Source: Prionace glauca | Lineage: Eukaryota; Chordata; Chondrichthyes; Carcharhiniformes; Carcharhinidae | Assembly (NCBI GenBank): GCA_037974335.1 | Contig: CM075760.1 | Location: 27,243,402-27,307,401, forward strand | Reading direction: 5' to 3' | Length of the DNA: 64,000 nt | Program-made: the position numbers and the translations under genes | Notes under the pieces: model-generated | Seen by the model: only the letters and a program-made list of their open reading frames with translations | The model's database searches: none | Told to the model about the DNA's origin: nothing | Shown: positions 39,430 through 51,395 of the stretch, piece by piece | How the letters are laid out: each line of letters opens with the position of its first letter | Position numbering within the stretch: position 1 is the first letter of the stretch

Positions 39430-40860
39430 ATTTAGAGCAAGAGTTTGTAAGTGAATTACGGAAGACCCAGCACAGAAGGTCTTCTGGACAAGAAGGTTTG
39501 GGTTCGAAACCGCTTTGCGGTCTTTTGGCTACTGAGGTGTGTTCTTCACCTCGCCACCAAATGTTGAATATCAGGGCCTGAATTCTTTCAGTATGCTTAA
39601 TGGCAGGTAGTGAGAACAGGAGAGTTTCCTGCTCACACATACTGCAGGAGGTAATGAAAGCCACTGCAGTAATTTGTCAGGCAGAATCATGGAGCAATGT
39701 AATGGAAGTCTGTAGTCACCTAGCGCCACGTCAGGGCATGATGCCTGGAGGAATGAAGGGGGGGGGGGGGCGGGTGGTGCGGACAGGAAATTAGAGAGTG
39801 ATCTCTATAGAGCATTGTATTCTAATATCACTCGGTAGTCTGAGTACGACGTTTAGGGCAACATGGATCGTCAATATGGCTTCTCAATGTAGCAGAAAGA
39901 GAAAGAGTGAGGATGGGAGGAAAGAGAGAGGGAAAGATGTCTATTCTTTGGTTCAAATTTGTGACAAGTTCAATGTAACCGGCACATACTTAAATTCCCC
40001 AATCCCTTTGCTCCAGGGTCAGAGTGACGAGAATTTCTGATTGAGAATTAAACATTTCCACTGCCTCCTGCGATGATGAAGTTTGTAACCACAACAACTA
40101 TAATGAAAATGAAATTCCTTAGGTTCGCAAGTCCCATTTGCCCTCTGGAGTCTGTGAAAGGCGCTACATCAGTAAAAGTTCGATCTCGTTTTTCGAGGGA
40201 TACCTGTTTGTACAGGTTGCGTTCATTGCCTTCCTGATTACACGGGAACCAATAATGTTTAGTTTCAATTTCATTTTCGTTATTCCAGTTTTTTTTCCAG
40301 AATAGGTTAATGAGTGGTCACCACGCACTGGGACCTCCCGGATTCTGTCTTCAGTCCCTTCAGAGATTCTTTCCCCTCCAGGAGAAACCGGCAGTCTATC
40401 CGGAACAACACTCCGGGAACTTACCGAGGAGACAGCGCAGTGTTTAGAAATACTGCACCGTCAGAGCTGTCAGCCTCTCGATGACCTGTTAAATCTGGGG
40501 TACCGTCTTCCCCCTCAGGTGGAGGTGCCACATGGTCACTGTTTCCAAAAACAGCAAGAGAAACATCCTGTTCGGTATGTGTTCACCAATCACAATGACT
40601 GACACAGCCAGAGCACTACAATATTACTGAATGAAATAATATCATTGTGAGTCCAAAAATAGCTGCTGTGTTTATTACATAAAACACTTCGGGACATTAA
40701 AATTTACAAAAATATTCTCAAGCTCATTCTTTTAAGTGTCTCGATGTTTTAATTTTGCAATATATTTGTTATTCATAAAAATATTCTCAGTAAAGATTGA
40801 GAAATCGCTACGATTTCAGGTTTCATTTCAGACTCACTCTGATCCGTTACGTTGCGTGAG
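39430..40860. other. 1.4 kb between V3 and V4, no clear feature
   Basis: A poly-G run at 39760-39771 and short open frames only. No D, J or C segment of a receptor gene was recognised. Confidence 0.35.
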
Positions 40861-40868
40861 GCTCTGAG

Positions 40869-40907
40869 AGTTTTTGTACAGGTTCAGCCCAGCTCTGTGT
40901 CTCTGTG
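40869..40907 (-). other. 23-bp recombination signal sequence of V4
   Basis: On the minus strand: heptamer CACAGAG (40907-40901, six of seven), 23-base spacer, nonamer ACAAAAACT (40877-40869, eight of nine). It directly follows YYCALR. Confidence 0.87.
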
Positions 40908-41816
40908 GGTCTCAGTGCGCAGTAATACACCCCGGAGTCTGTCAGCTCTGTTTTAGACACTTGCAGCGGGACGGTGCGGGTTGTTTCATTGAGCTCCGCT
41001 GAAAAACGGTCCCCTGGGGATGTTTCTGTTTTGTCGCTGTATCTATATCTCCTCAGCAGAAACTCCATGGACCCGCTGGAATGCTGTCGGTACCAGAATA
41101 AATAAGGAGTGCTACCACTTGTAGCTGTGTAATTACAGAGTAACTGAACAACATCTCCTTCAGTGACGGTGACTGCAGCCGGTGTCTGTGAAACAGAATT
41201 TCCTCCACAATGTCCTGTGAGGAAGCAAAGAAATATTAAACTAAACAATGCGCCTTTACTCTGTCTCCCCCACCCACCCGCACCCCCCACTAGAATATGC
41301 CGTATTCTTGAGCAATAATCTCAAAAAGAAATCGCAAAGCACAACAAAAATATATTTCACAGTTCAGCGGATGGGAAGGGGAGGTGGTTGTGACGATTAA
41401 ATAAAGCTTCTACCACAAATATTCTGCTCTTTCTAACGAGATCAGTTCCTCGCCTTCAGTTCTTGTAACTGGAAACAGCTCACGGTCTGTCTGTTTGAAG
41501 TGTGGTATTTGCCAAAGTTATTCACTGGTATCAGATGAGCTTCAACCTGAGACCAACTCATTCTCTCTCATTCCATGGGGGAATTGTGTCTAATCCCAAC
41601 AGTGTTCAGTACTGAGACCAGCGAGATCCTGATAATTTTTCAATGTTGAGATCAATCTATTCCCTGAACACTCACCCCTGCCCCTCGCACTGAGCGAAGC
41701 GCAGGATAGAATATAATGCATGGCAAAGATGTGTAGCACAGCGTGGATCCATTTGTGAACCTACCGGTTAAAAGCGCTGCCGCTGTGAGGAATAAATGCA
41801 GAGTAAAATGAGACAT
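40908..41816 (-). CDS. TCR V segment V4 (TRAV/TRDV-like), two exons
   Basis: Exon 1 is 41816-41765 (52 bases, MSHFTLHLFLTAAALLTG, typical signal peptide), ending at a GTAGGT donor. Exon 2 is 41214-40908, after a CTTCCTCACAG acceptor, in matching phase 1. The V domain reads NSVSQTPAAVTVTEGDVVQL, LLCNYT (first Cys), YLFWYRQHSSGSMEF (core Trp), GDRFSAELNE and DSGVYYCALR (second Cys). All hallmark residues are present and the frame is open to the recombination signal, so it is probably a functional germline segment. It faces the opposite way from V1-V3. TRAV/TRDV is favoured by VSQTP and YYCAL; TRGV or TRBV cannot be excluded without the constant region. Confidence 0.83.
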
Positions 41817-41943
41817 GTTTGTAGAGAGCTCGCGGCGAATTTGACCAGAACGGGTTGAATCTGAAGTTTTTTTAGTCAAGAGTGGAAAAGATCGAGTCAT
41901 ATCCGGGCCCTTGTTGATTGGTTTACTGCTGAAAATGTCATCA

Positions 41944-41958
41944 GGTGACGTCCAATCA
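41944..41958 (-). promoter_or_regulatory. CRE-like and CCAAT sites upstream of V4
   Basis: GGTGACGTCCAATCA on the top strand combines a CRE-like TGACGTC and a CCAAT box about 130 bases upstream of the V4 start codon. CRE-like elements are known in TCR V promoters; the role here is inferred from position. Confidence 0.35.
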
Positions 41959-41989
41959 GCTTCAAGTTTCTATGTACTTCAATGCAACC

Positions 41990-42630
41990 AATGATCTCAT
42001 AGCTCCTTCATTTACAATTCATACAATTGGCCGAGAGATGAAAGGAATAAAGTGAATTTGGTCATCCGGTGACAGGGGATTACTTTCCCCTTCAACTGTC
42101 ATTTCAGGAACCGACTGGTCCCCTGAGCGTTGATGGCTTTGTTCTAACAAGGAGAATGACAATATCCATCCTCACAACAACATAACAAGGAGTTTGTTTT
42201 GAATCCTGTTTGGGAAAGCAGTTACGGTGGGGAAGGATTTTTTTTTCTCAGTTGAGACATCGACTTCATTAGAAGTGATAGAATAATGAATGGCCTAAGA
42301 TACTTCCACACGATGTTCCCTCAATTTGTAACTTTGCAGTGTGTGAAATCCTCTTTCAGAGTGGGAATATAGCTTGCCACCCCATTGGACTGCTGATCAA
42401 AATAGTGCCAAGCAGGGGAAAGCAGAAAAGATCAATATCTCCAATAAAAACTCTAATAAACAACGCAGGTGAGACAGATCAGGGTGAGAACAGCACAGGA
42501 AACCTCTGGGCGGGGCTACCATAGATAGTGTAGTCACAGGTAGACCTGGTCTGGAGAGAATTGAACTCAATAATAATGTCACATTGGAATTCTACAACTT
42601 TGCCTCTCTGTAACAGCGATAGCCAAATGT
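41990..42630. other. 640 bases without recognisable feature
   Basis: Follows the V4 promoter region and runs to the edge of the LINE ORF1 fragment. Only short open frames. Confidence 0.35.
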
Positions 42631-43740
42631 TCATTCCATATTGCGGACCAGTAGACTCGGACCAGGAGTGTCAGTGTTCGTAAATGATTCAATACTTTGC
42701 AAAATCTTTATCAGTGATGCGGATGGGAAGCTGAGCATCTGTATTGGAGAGGTTCTGAATTCATGCACAAGGTCACAGAAATTTATTTCCTTAATCTTAT
42801 CAACCCTACGCCTGTCTGCACACGACTCAGGCAGTAGTCCGGAGATAACCACCTTGTCGGTTCTACTTTTTAATTCCATTCCCAGCTTTTCATACTCCCT
42901 CCCCAGATCCTCAGTTTGTATTTTGCCTACGTCGTTGGCACCCACATATACTACAACGACCGGATTCTCACCCTCCCACTCCAGGTTCCTCTGCAGCCCA
43001 GATGTGACATCCCATACCCGAGCACCAGGCAGACAACACACCCTTCTGTGCACTTTGTCATTGTAACAAAGGACAGTGTCAATACCCTTAACCCCACTAT
43101 CCCCAATTACTACTACGTTCCTTTTCACCTTCTCTTTCCCTATGTCCTGTATCTGCATCACTGTCGCGTGTGCAGTTTGCTCACCAACCTCACAGCCCTC
43201 GTTCTCATCCACACTGGAAGCAAGAACCTCAAACCTGTTATGCAGATTGAGAGGCTGAGGCATTTGGTCCCACCCTCCTTCCTCCGGTCCCCACCCTCCT
43301 TCCTCCTCTCAGCAGCCCCCTCCTGTTCCTGACCCTTAGAGTTAGCCAGTCTGGAGGGGGAGGTGGATGTCTCTTGTACCCCATTATCAATGGCACCCTC
43401 CCTCCCACTGATGAGCCTCAGTATCTGTAGCTCAGAGGCCAGCTCATCTAATTTGAACTGGAGCTCCTCCAGCAACCTGCACTTACTGCAGACATGGTCA
43501 CATGGAAGGAACCTGGGGTCCACCAGCTCCCACATCATACAGAAACAGCACATCACATGCCCCTCCATTATTCCCTGTAGTAATACTGAGCAACAATTTC
43601 AACGCAAACTTACCTGGTCCTTTTCTCCAAAGCCCTTTGTTCCTAAGCCCTAGTACCTCACTCAGCTTCCCTCTCACTCCACTGCCCGCTGTCTACACCA
43701 GGCCTCCTTTTAAACTCTCGGAGGGCGGTGTTCAGATGTT
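42631..43740 (-). mobile_element. CR1 LINE 5' end with ORF1 (SGNH esterase)
   Basis: Minus strand: 5' UTR (about 43740-43570), then ORF1. MEGHVMCCFCMMWELVDPRF and DHVCSKCRLLEELQFKLDEL form a Cys-rich and leucine-rich N-terminus. After a frame shift near 43260 come NRFEVLASSVDENEGCE and the SGNH domain: VVVIGDSGVKGID (GDS with catalytic Ser), LPGARVWDVTSGLQ, VVVYVGANDVGK and KVVISGLLPE. It breaks off before ORF2, so a rare 5'-end piece is kept. Confidence 0.8.
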
Positions 43741-43779
43741 CACTTTTTGGTAAATGTCAATGCCTGGTATTGTTTCGCA

Positions 43780-44345
43780 CAGATGGCAAACAAATGAGAG
43801 TATATCATATTAATAATAGAGATTACATAGAGATTTACAGCAACGGAAATGAAATTCGGCCCATCTTGCCTCTGCCGGCCATCAAGTGCCTATCTATTCT
43901 AATTCCCTTTTCCAATATTACTCCCCTAGCCATCTATACAATCTTATTTAAATTCCCATCAGACTGTGATATGTCAAGCAGCGTTTATCAGTTTAAGTCT
44001 TAGCGATTTATCTGCAGAAGGCTTCTTCTAATAAGGATCGAAGAAAAGAACATGTCATATCCACTGCAAAACCACAGTCATTCATGAGTTAAGAAAAAAA
44101 CATTCCTTTGTCCTGTCAGGGAAGAAATCCACAATTCTTTCAGGCAGCTTGGAACCATCTTGATACGGTTTATAAACAAAGTCATGGTTTTAGTTATGAC
44201 GTCAATTTGCGGAAAAGCACCTACAATATCACCCTGCAACTTAACAATCAGGGAAAAAAATATCCTTAATGATGACAATCTCCGGGCCACACGCTCTTTC
44301 CTGTACCCAAATCCACCAAAATGTCAAGTTATTTTTCTTTCCTAA
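43780..44345 (-). mobile_element. Old CR1-like fragments
   Basis: 43820-43990 (ATTCGGCCCATCTTGCCTCT, CATCAAGTGCCTATCTATTC) is a CR1-type tail and C-terminus, minus strand. 44080-44345 (AAAAAAACATTCCTTTGTCC) continues in the same style. Both are heavily eroded. Confidence 0.4.
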
Positions 44346-44577
44346 TCGTGAGACTGGGTCTATCCAAGAATGGTAGTGTAGGAGTTCTGATTTTGACGGA
44401 TGTTAAAATTCTGTGCATGTAGCTATGTCAGGTGATGCTGAGTGAATTTTTGATTTAGTTCTTCTAACTTTGGCGACATATTACTGATGATTGATTTGCG
44501 GTGTCAGTGCAATTAATTAGCTCTTAAGTCACAAACACAGGATGTGTTCGTTAAAGTACACAACTGTGTCTTCATGC

Positions 44578-44735
44578 AACATAAGAACATAAGAAATAGG
44601 AGCAGGAGTAGGCCATCTAGCCCTTCGAGCCTGCCCCGCCATTCAATAAGATCATGGCTGATCTGTCGTGGCTCAGTTTCACTTTCCCGCTTTCTCCCCA
44701 TAACCCTTCATCCCCACTCTTATCAAAAACACACC
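44578..44735 (-). mobile_element. CR1 LINE 3' terminus, short
   Basis: AACATAAGAACATAAGAAAT at the 3' end, then GGAGCAGGAGTAGGCCATCT and TCAATAAGATCATGGCTGAT. Close to 19104-19250 and 50700-50848, indicating a young subfamily. Strongly 5'-truncated. Confidence 0.88.
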
Positions 44736-45139
44736 ACCCCTCCAGCCCAAACCAATCCCCATGCAGAGTGGCGGTCCTACCAGTGTACCAAAAACCCTGT
44801 AGTTAGATGCACACAGAATAAGGTCAATGAGCCGATAGCACAGGCAAATGGGCATGATTTGACAAGGACCACCGAAACACAGGAACATGATATCGAGGTA
44901 TTCAAATGTGTCAAAACAGGTAAAGCAACGACAGCAGTTAGACGTTTATTCAGCGACTGTAACTAATCTAAGTGGTGACGTTGTGAAACATGTTTGATCA
45001 GTGAATGTAATTTATGCAACAGGTGGATTTGTCTAATTAACACTCTTGAGATTGGATATCGGGTATAATAGTGGGTGCTTTCAATGTCGAAAAGAGCGTC
45101 TGTAAGATCGGGATCACTTAGTGCTGCTTATTATTGAAA

Positions 45140-48100
45140 ATGCACACGCCACCAAGAGGCCTGGTATATGCCATTTATTACACTGCTCTTGCAGCAGTTG
45201 CTGTTCCAGGTAAAGTATTGCAGCAAGGTGATCATTTTCCAATTGAGTTCTATCATTTTCCACATTACTAAATTTCTGCAGGTGGTGGAGGGCTTGGAAC
45301 CTTATTTGTTTTTTCAGTTGATGTTGCTAGTATTAGATGATTGGGCACATTTGAGCTCATCTGTATCTATGGTTGGATATGGTGCTAATCGGAGTGAAGT
45401 TTGCAATCATTGGACTTGCGAGAAGGAAGTGATGCAATTATGAAATAATATGTTTGGGTAGATTACACATTATTTGGCTGATGAGGGTAAGTACAGAATT
45501 TGGCGCTATCACCTTCAAATTAAAGCTCAGCCTGCCCAGCGTCATTTCAGGAAAGACTTCGTCAGGAAAAGGATTGGCTTTATCTAGGTTTCTTCAACAC
45601 ACAACACATAGTCAGAATTGAGGTCAATTGAAATTGTAGGATACATGTTGTTGGAGTTTTCCATGGAATCCGTACAGTGCAGAGGAGTCTGAATGGCCAA
45701 TGAAATCTGCACCTGTTCTCCAACGAAGCATTCCACTCAGGCCCTTTACCCTCACTCCGTGCATTTACTGCACTAACACGCTAACCAATACCTCTTTGGA
45801 CACTGAGGGACAATTTACCATGCCCAATACACCGATCCTGGCATTTTTGGACTGTGGGTGCAAACAGGAGCACCCAGCGAAAATATATGCATACACCGGG
45901 AGAATTTGAAAACTTCACACAGAAGTCACCTAAGAATGGAACTGAACCCGGGTTCGTGACTCTATGACACAGCAACTTAACTACTTTGCCATCCTGTCGC
46001 CCTGTGCACATAGGAAAATAGGAAATAATATAATTATTCTGACATTTGGTAGCTCAAGACCACTCTACCATTCCAGCCCAATAGTTTTGTGAGGCAATAA
46101 AATAACATACATGGAAACGGGGAGACAAATCGAGGCAGAATGTGCGTGAGAATTTAGGTAAGAGAATAGTTTATCTGACTTGTGGTATTGAATTCCCGTT
46201 TCATGAAAATATGTGTTTAGAATTTTCAGCGTCGGTGGAATGCAATGCCATGACCTCCAGTAGATAAGGTATTGTGATACATAGAAACACCTCTGGCCAT
46301 TGAAAATACAGCCTAACCTTAAAGTGAGTCTGTCTGAAATATTTTGAGTGATCCTATTGCAGAACGCGACCAGCTGTCCAACTCAGAGCCGCACAGGCCA
46401 GAAGAAAGGAAAAGCATTATTAACTGTTGACATCATTGCAGGAATTGCATGGAAATAAAGGGGCTAACAAGTAATACATGTCACTGTCAAAATGACATGA
46501 AATTCGTATTGTTTATACCGAACCATGTGTGCTAGGTCCAGTGGGCGGCACGGTAGCACAGTGGTTAGCACTGCTGCTTCACAGCTCCAGGGTCCTGGGT
46601 TCGATTCCCGGCTCGGGTCACTGCCTGTGTGGAGTTTGCACATTCTCCTCGTGTCTGCGTGGGTTTTCTCCGGGTGCTCCGGTTTCCTCCCACAGTCCAA
46701 AGATGTGTGGGTTAGGTTCATTGGCTATGCTAAAAATTGCCCCTTAGTGTCCTGGGATGTGTAGGTTAGAGGGATTAGCAGGTAAATGTGTAGGGATATG
46801 GGGATAGGGTCTGGGTGGGATTGTGTTCGGTGCAGACTCGATGGGCCGAAGGGCCTGTTTCTGCACTGTAGGGTTCTAGGGTTCTAGTATGCAACTAAGC
46901 TGGTTTTGGTTCCCAAATACGCCTTCATAGATGTATTAATCAAACACTTAATCGCCAACTTTGTATCTAAAAACATAATGAATGAACGAATTATGATTGA
47001 TAAATTAAGACATTAAATTATTCTTTCATTTTATGGGATGAACTTATTGCAGGTAAGTTGCAGTTAATTGTGTTTTGCTCCATCTGAGCTATGAAGGTAT
47101 CAGCACTTAGATATTTACTGGAACATTCATCTCGGTGTTCTGCTTTCTTCAGTCCGCTTCAATTACTGTTCTCTCTGGAAGTCATTAACTGTTTGGATTT
47201 TCAGCTGGAAATAAATTCACTTGGGACAGTCTTTGTGATGCTTGTGCTGTCCTTGAATTTTCCTGCTGTAATTATTTCAATCAACCTCTCTGAAATTCAT
47301 CAAACCAACATAAGACTATTTTCTTCCTTTTACCTCAAAGACTGTTCATTTTCAGTACTTCAGCCGGTTCCCTCACCCTTCCGTTTGGAAACACAAACCT
47401 GAAAGATTTGTAGAAGTTTCCTTCCCTCTCCTGATTGTATCCCCATTGCAGTTGAACTAGTGATCATGGATATGATATCAGAAAGTTTCCATATTAAAAA
47501 TAGAGCATTCATTTCTAGCCGTCAGGTGTAACTTCTGTTCATCGTTCTTTTAGTTCCATATTAATGAATTAAAATCCTACTTGAAGACATAAAGATATAT
47601 TTTAGGTCGACATTGGGAAATTTTGATGGAATGCTATGTTGGAGGATCTTTAGTTTTTACATGAGAAGCTAGTAAGTCATCTACTTGTTCAGCATTTCGG
47701 TTGGAAGTTAAGGATTGTATCGAAGAAGGTCTAGGAATTTTCACTGAGATTTGTACTTCAATCTACTCCATGAAGTTTATGAAGACACATCCAAAAGGAT
47801 GGTCTATTGTCACCACAATGTGAATGACTCTGGTCTCTTCACATTGTTTTATGGAATCGTATCTTTGCAATATCCCTCATGCTTGTTCCATTCGTTATTA
47901 TACTTGTTATCATGTGCTTGTGAATATTATCCCAGTTGCCATTCTGTTGACTCTGCTCTGTTAACTAGTTGTCTTAAATATTCATGTATTTTTAACATGT
48001 TCTTCACTAGTACACAATCCCCAGCGTCGACATATTGATACATAAACATATTTAACGAAATTCTGTTAATTCATTGAAATAACTTTGTTCTCCTGCAATG

Positions 48101-49098
48101 ATCTCTGATTCGTCGTTTCAAGCATCATGACTATGAGATATCTATAATCCAGATCAGTGCATGGCTTCTGTTTGGAGTATATTCTGTAAACTCTCTCTCT
48201 CTCTTTCTTGTTTACAGTTAATTTGGTGGCTATTGTAATCCTGAACCGAGGAAGATGCGGTCTCTCCAGTTGTATCACTAGGTATCTGGTCTTCATGGCA
48301 GTGACTGACCTGCTCGTTATTGTCACCGCAGTGATAATAAACCGGATCCCTGGCATTTATTTCCCCGGCAGTTTTTTGTCCATCACTCCGGTTTGCAGTC
48401 TCAGCATCACCTTAATTCATGCAACAAGAGACAGTTCTGTCTGGTTAACCGTTGCTTTTACCTTTGATCGATTTGTGGCCATTTGTTCCAAGAAGCTGAA
48501 AACAAAATATTGCACTGAGAAAATGGCGGCTGTGGTAATAGGAATGGTCTGTGTTTTAAGTTTCCTTAAAAGTATTCCTTGGTACTTTATACACGAACCT
48601 ATTTACATATTTGACAATGTCCCTTGGTATTGTCGACAAAAGGACATCCGTTATACTTCGATTTTGTGGACAGCGTTTGATTGGACTGACCGTATTTTAA
48701 CACCATGCCTCTCTTTCTTTATGATTCTTCTGTTCAATGTGTTGACCGTCAGACACATCCTTGTGGCCAATAGAGCCCGCAGGAGACTCACAGCCCAAAG
48801 CAATAGAGAGAAGAAGAATGATAAAGAGATGGAGAATAGGAGAAAGTCCATTGTTTTACTGTTTGCAATTTCAGGTAGCTTCATCCTGTTATGGTTGACC
48901 TATGTTGTTCAGTTCTTTTATGACCGATTTACAAAGGATGTTAAAATCAATGGATACAGTGACCCCAAATTTATCCTTCGTGAAAGTGCAAATATGCTTC
49001 AGTTGTTAAGTTGCTGCACAAACACATTCATTTATGCAGTGACCCAGGGGAAATTCAGGGAGCAGTTGACAAATCTGTTGGCTTGTCACCTTAATTGA
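45140..49098 (+). CDS. GPR139-like G-protein-coupled receptor, two exons
   Basis: Exon 1 is 45140-45209 (ATG, MHTPPRGLVYAIYYTALAAV, then AVP plus one base, donor CAG/GTAAAG). Exon 2 is 48218-49098, after a pyrimidine-rich TTCTTGTTTACAG acceptor, phases matching. The protein is 316 residues: TM1 with VNLVAIVILNR, TM2 with the conserved Asp (VTDLLV), TM3 with TPVCSL and DRF (in place of DRY), ECL2 Cys (PWYCRQKD), a basic loop 3 with EMENRRKSIVLLF, and TM7 CTNTFIYAV in place of NPxxY. KTKYCTEKMAAVV and MENRRKSI are hallmarks of the GPR139-like group, which is expanded in sharks. It acts at the plasma membrane; the ligand is unknown here (mammalian GPR139 responds to aromatic amino acids). The 3-kb intron holds two SINEs. 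Length and intron position fit the family, so I take it as an intact gene. Confidence 0.87.
45655..46010 (-). mobile_element. V-SINE in the receptor intron, old copy
   Basis: Minus strand: tRNA-like head at about 45945-46010 (B box GGGTTCAGTTCC), core with TTTTTGGACTGTGGGTGCAA, tail to about 45655. Many substitutions. Confidence 0.65.
46543..46888 (+). mobile_element. V-SINE (HE1-type), full length, young
   Basis: Complete: tRNA-like head GGCGGCACGGTAGCACAGTG with B box GGTTCGATTCC (46608-46618), V-SINE core (GTGGGTTTTCTCCGGGTGCT, CGGTTTCCTCCCACAGTCC), LINE-type tail (GATGGGCCGAAGGGCCTGTT), ending in a GTTCTAGGGTTCTAG repeat. It is the best reference copy in the window. Confidence 0.93.
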
Positions 49099-49114
49099 AT
49101 AGAAACAAATATTC

Positions 49115-49120
49115 AATAAA
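49115..49120 (+). terminator. Poly(A) signal of the receptor gene
   Basis: AATAAA lies 16 bases after the stop codon of the GPR139-like gene. A very short 3' UTR would result; other signals may exist downstream. Confidence 0.45.
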
Positions 49121-49279
49121 GTTGTCAAAACACTTCTAGCAATATATTTGCGTATTGGCAAAAGTTCTCATCTTTCTTGGTGTGAAAAAAATTATATTGC
49201 TGCCATTTTGTTTCGAAAGGAGAAGGTGAATGAACATCTAATTTTACTCTGAGGCTACTTTGTACTATCAAGAATGTTT

Positions 49280-51395
49280 GGGAGGCAATAGCCCAGAGTT
49301 ATTACTGCTCGACTATTAATCCAGAAATGCACATGAAGTTCTGGAGACCTGGGTTTGAATCCTGCAACGTCAGATGGTGGAATTAGAATTCAATAAAAAA
49401 AAACCTGGAATTATGAGTCTACTGATGGCCATGAAACCATTGTCCATTGTCAGAAAAAAAAACATCTGGTTCCCTAATGCCCTTTAGGGAAAGATATCTG
49501 CCGTCTTTGCCTTCTGTCCCATGCTTTGGCTACATGTGACTCCAGAGCCACAGCAAGTTTGTAGACTCTTAATTGTCCTTCGAAATGGCCAAGCAAGCCA
49601 CTCAGTTATATCTATCACTACAAAGACTCAACAAAAAAATGAAACCGGATGGTCTACCTTGCATTGGTCTAGGCACTGGAAAATAAAACGGCAATTGAAA
49701 CAGCAGTATCCACCCTGCAAATTCCTCCTTACTAACATCTGGGGGTTCGTACCAAAATTGGGAGTGCTGTCTCACAGACTAATGAAACATTCATATACAT
49801 TCTTACGGAAAAAAAATCCTACAGATAAGACTCCAGATATCACCGTTACCATCCCTGGATATATCCTGCCCCACCAGCAGGATAGACCCAGCAGAGGTTC
49901 CAGCGCATTGGTATATAGTGAGGAGGGTGGTGTACCGGGAGTCCTTAACAGCTTAACTATCATGGCTTGAGGTTAAACATGAGTAAGGAAATCTTTTACT
50001 GGTTACCATGTACTGTCCTCCTTCGACCGGTGAATCAGTCCTCCTCTATCTTGAACAAAATTTGGAGGAAGCACTGAGGGGTTAAAGAGCGCAAAATGTC
50101 CTCTGGGTGGGGGATTTCAAAGTCCACCATCAATAGTTACTCGGCAGCAGCATCACTGATCGAGCTGGTCTGGTCCTAAAGGATATAATTCCTTAGTAGG
50201 ATCTGCAGCAGATGGTGATGGAGTCAACAAGAAGAGAAAATCATGTTTGGCCTCATCATTATCCATCTGCCGACTGTAAGTACATCTGTCCATGACAGTA
50301 ACGGTAAGAGTGACCACTGCACAGTCCTTGTGGAGACGAAGTACTGCCTTCTCATTGAGCACAACGTCCATCGTGTTGTGTGGCACTATCACAGTGCTGA
50401 ATGGGACAGAATTCGAACCGATCTAGCAACTCAAGATTGGACACGCATGAGGCGCTGTGGGCCATCAACAGCAGTGGAACCAATCTGCAACTTCATGACC
50501 TGGCAAATTCGTCACGCAACCATTACAATCAAACCAGGAGGTCAAACTTGGTTCAATGATGAGTGCAGGAGGGCATGCAGGAGCAGTCCTAGGCATATCT
50601 AAAACTGAAGTGTCAACCTTGTAAAGCTATCAAACAGGACTACTTGCATGCTAACGGGAAAAAATAGCAAGTGATAGACAAAGATGAGCGATCTACCATC
50701 ATAAGAACATAAGAACATAAGAACATATGAAATAGGAGCAGGAGTAGGCCATCTAGCCCTTCCAGCCTGCCCCGCCATTCAATAAGATCATGGCTGATCT
50801 GTCGTGGCTCAGTTCCACTTTCCCGCTTTTTCCCCATAATCCTTAAAGAATTATGGGCCAAGTGGTGGCACAGTGATGATCACTGCGACCTCACAGAATC
50901 AAAGAATCAGATCCAAGCTCTGAAGTCCTTCTACATCCAGTCATGGATGGCAGTGGACAATTAAACAAATCATTGCAGGAGGAGGCTCCACAAATATCCC
51001 CAGCCTCAATGGTGGAGGAGCCCAGCAGATCTGTGTAAAAGATAAGGATGACGAATTCGTAGCATTCTTCAGCCAGAAAAGCCAAGTGAATGGTGCAGCT
51101 CGACCTCCTCCAGTGGTCCCCAGGATCTCAGATGCCAGTCGCCAGCGAATACCATTAAATCCACTTGCTATCAAGAAAAATTTGGAGGCAGTGGGCAATG
51201 CAAATGCAATGGGCCCAGCTCATATTCCTGCGATACTACTGAAGACCTGTGCTCAGAACTTGCTGCTCCCTTAGCCAAGCACTTCCAGTATATTTGCAAT
51301 ACTGGCATCGACCCAACAATGTGGAAAATGTGTGTCCTCTGCACAAAAAGCATGAGAAATTCAACCTAGTCAACTGTCCAGCAGTGAGGTTGCGG
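49280..51395 (+). mobile_element. APE-type LINE, second family, 5' part
   Basis: Starts with a tRNA-like/SINE-like segment (49290-49560, GACCTGGGTTTGAATCCTGC), then decayed endonuclease text (DITVTIPGYILPHQQDRPSR near 49835, GRSSALVY-like) and KSDHCTVLVETKYCL with the SDH motif near 50310. QTWFNDECRRACR follows near 50540, and RT text continues to 51395. Frames are broken throughout and a CR1 tail is nested at 50700-50848. The same family lies at 60450-61470. Clade unresolved (Jockey superfamily by general look). Confidence 0.68.
50700..50848 (-). mobile_element. CR1 LINE 3' terminus nested in the second LINE family
   Basis: ATAAGAACATAAGAACATAA at the 3' end (three repeats), then GGAGCAGGAGTAGGCCATCT as in 44578. 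5'-truncated after about 150 bases. Confidence 0.88.

Noticed and set aside
39386-39664. Open frame of 92 codons with a B-box-like GGTTCGAAACC
   Set aside because: The box stands without an A box or tRNA fold; could be chance. The frame has no domain.
40450-40590. Possible leader or V-segment end on the minus strand (MFLLLFLETVTMWHLHL; DSSDGAVFLNTAL)
   Set aside because: No Cys at the expected place, stops in frame and no heptamer-nonamer pair at 23 or 12 bases. Too weak to list.
42641-43332. Long + strand frames opposite the 42.6-43.6 kb region
   Set aside because: They are the complement of the CR1 ORF1, whose protein motifs are clear on the minus strand.
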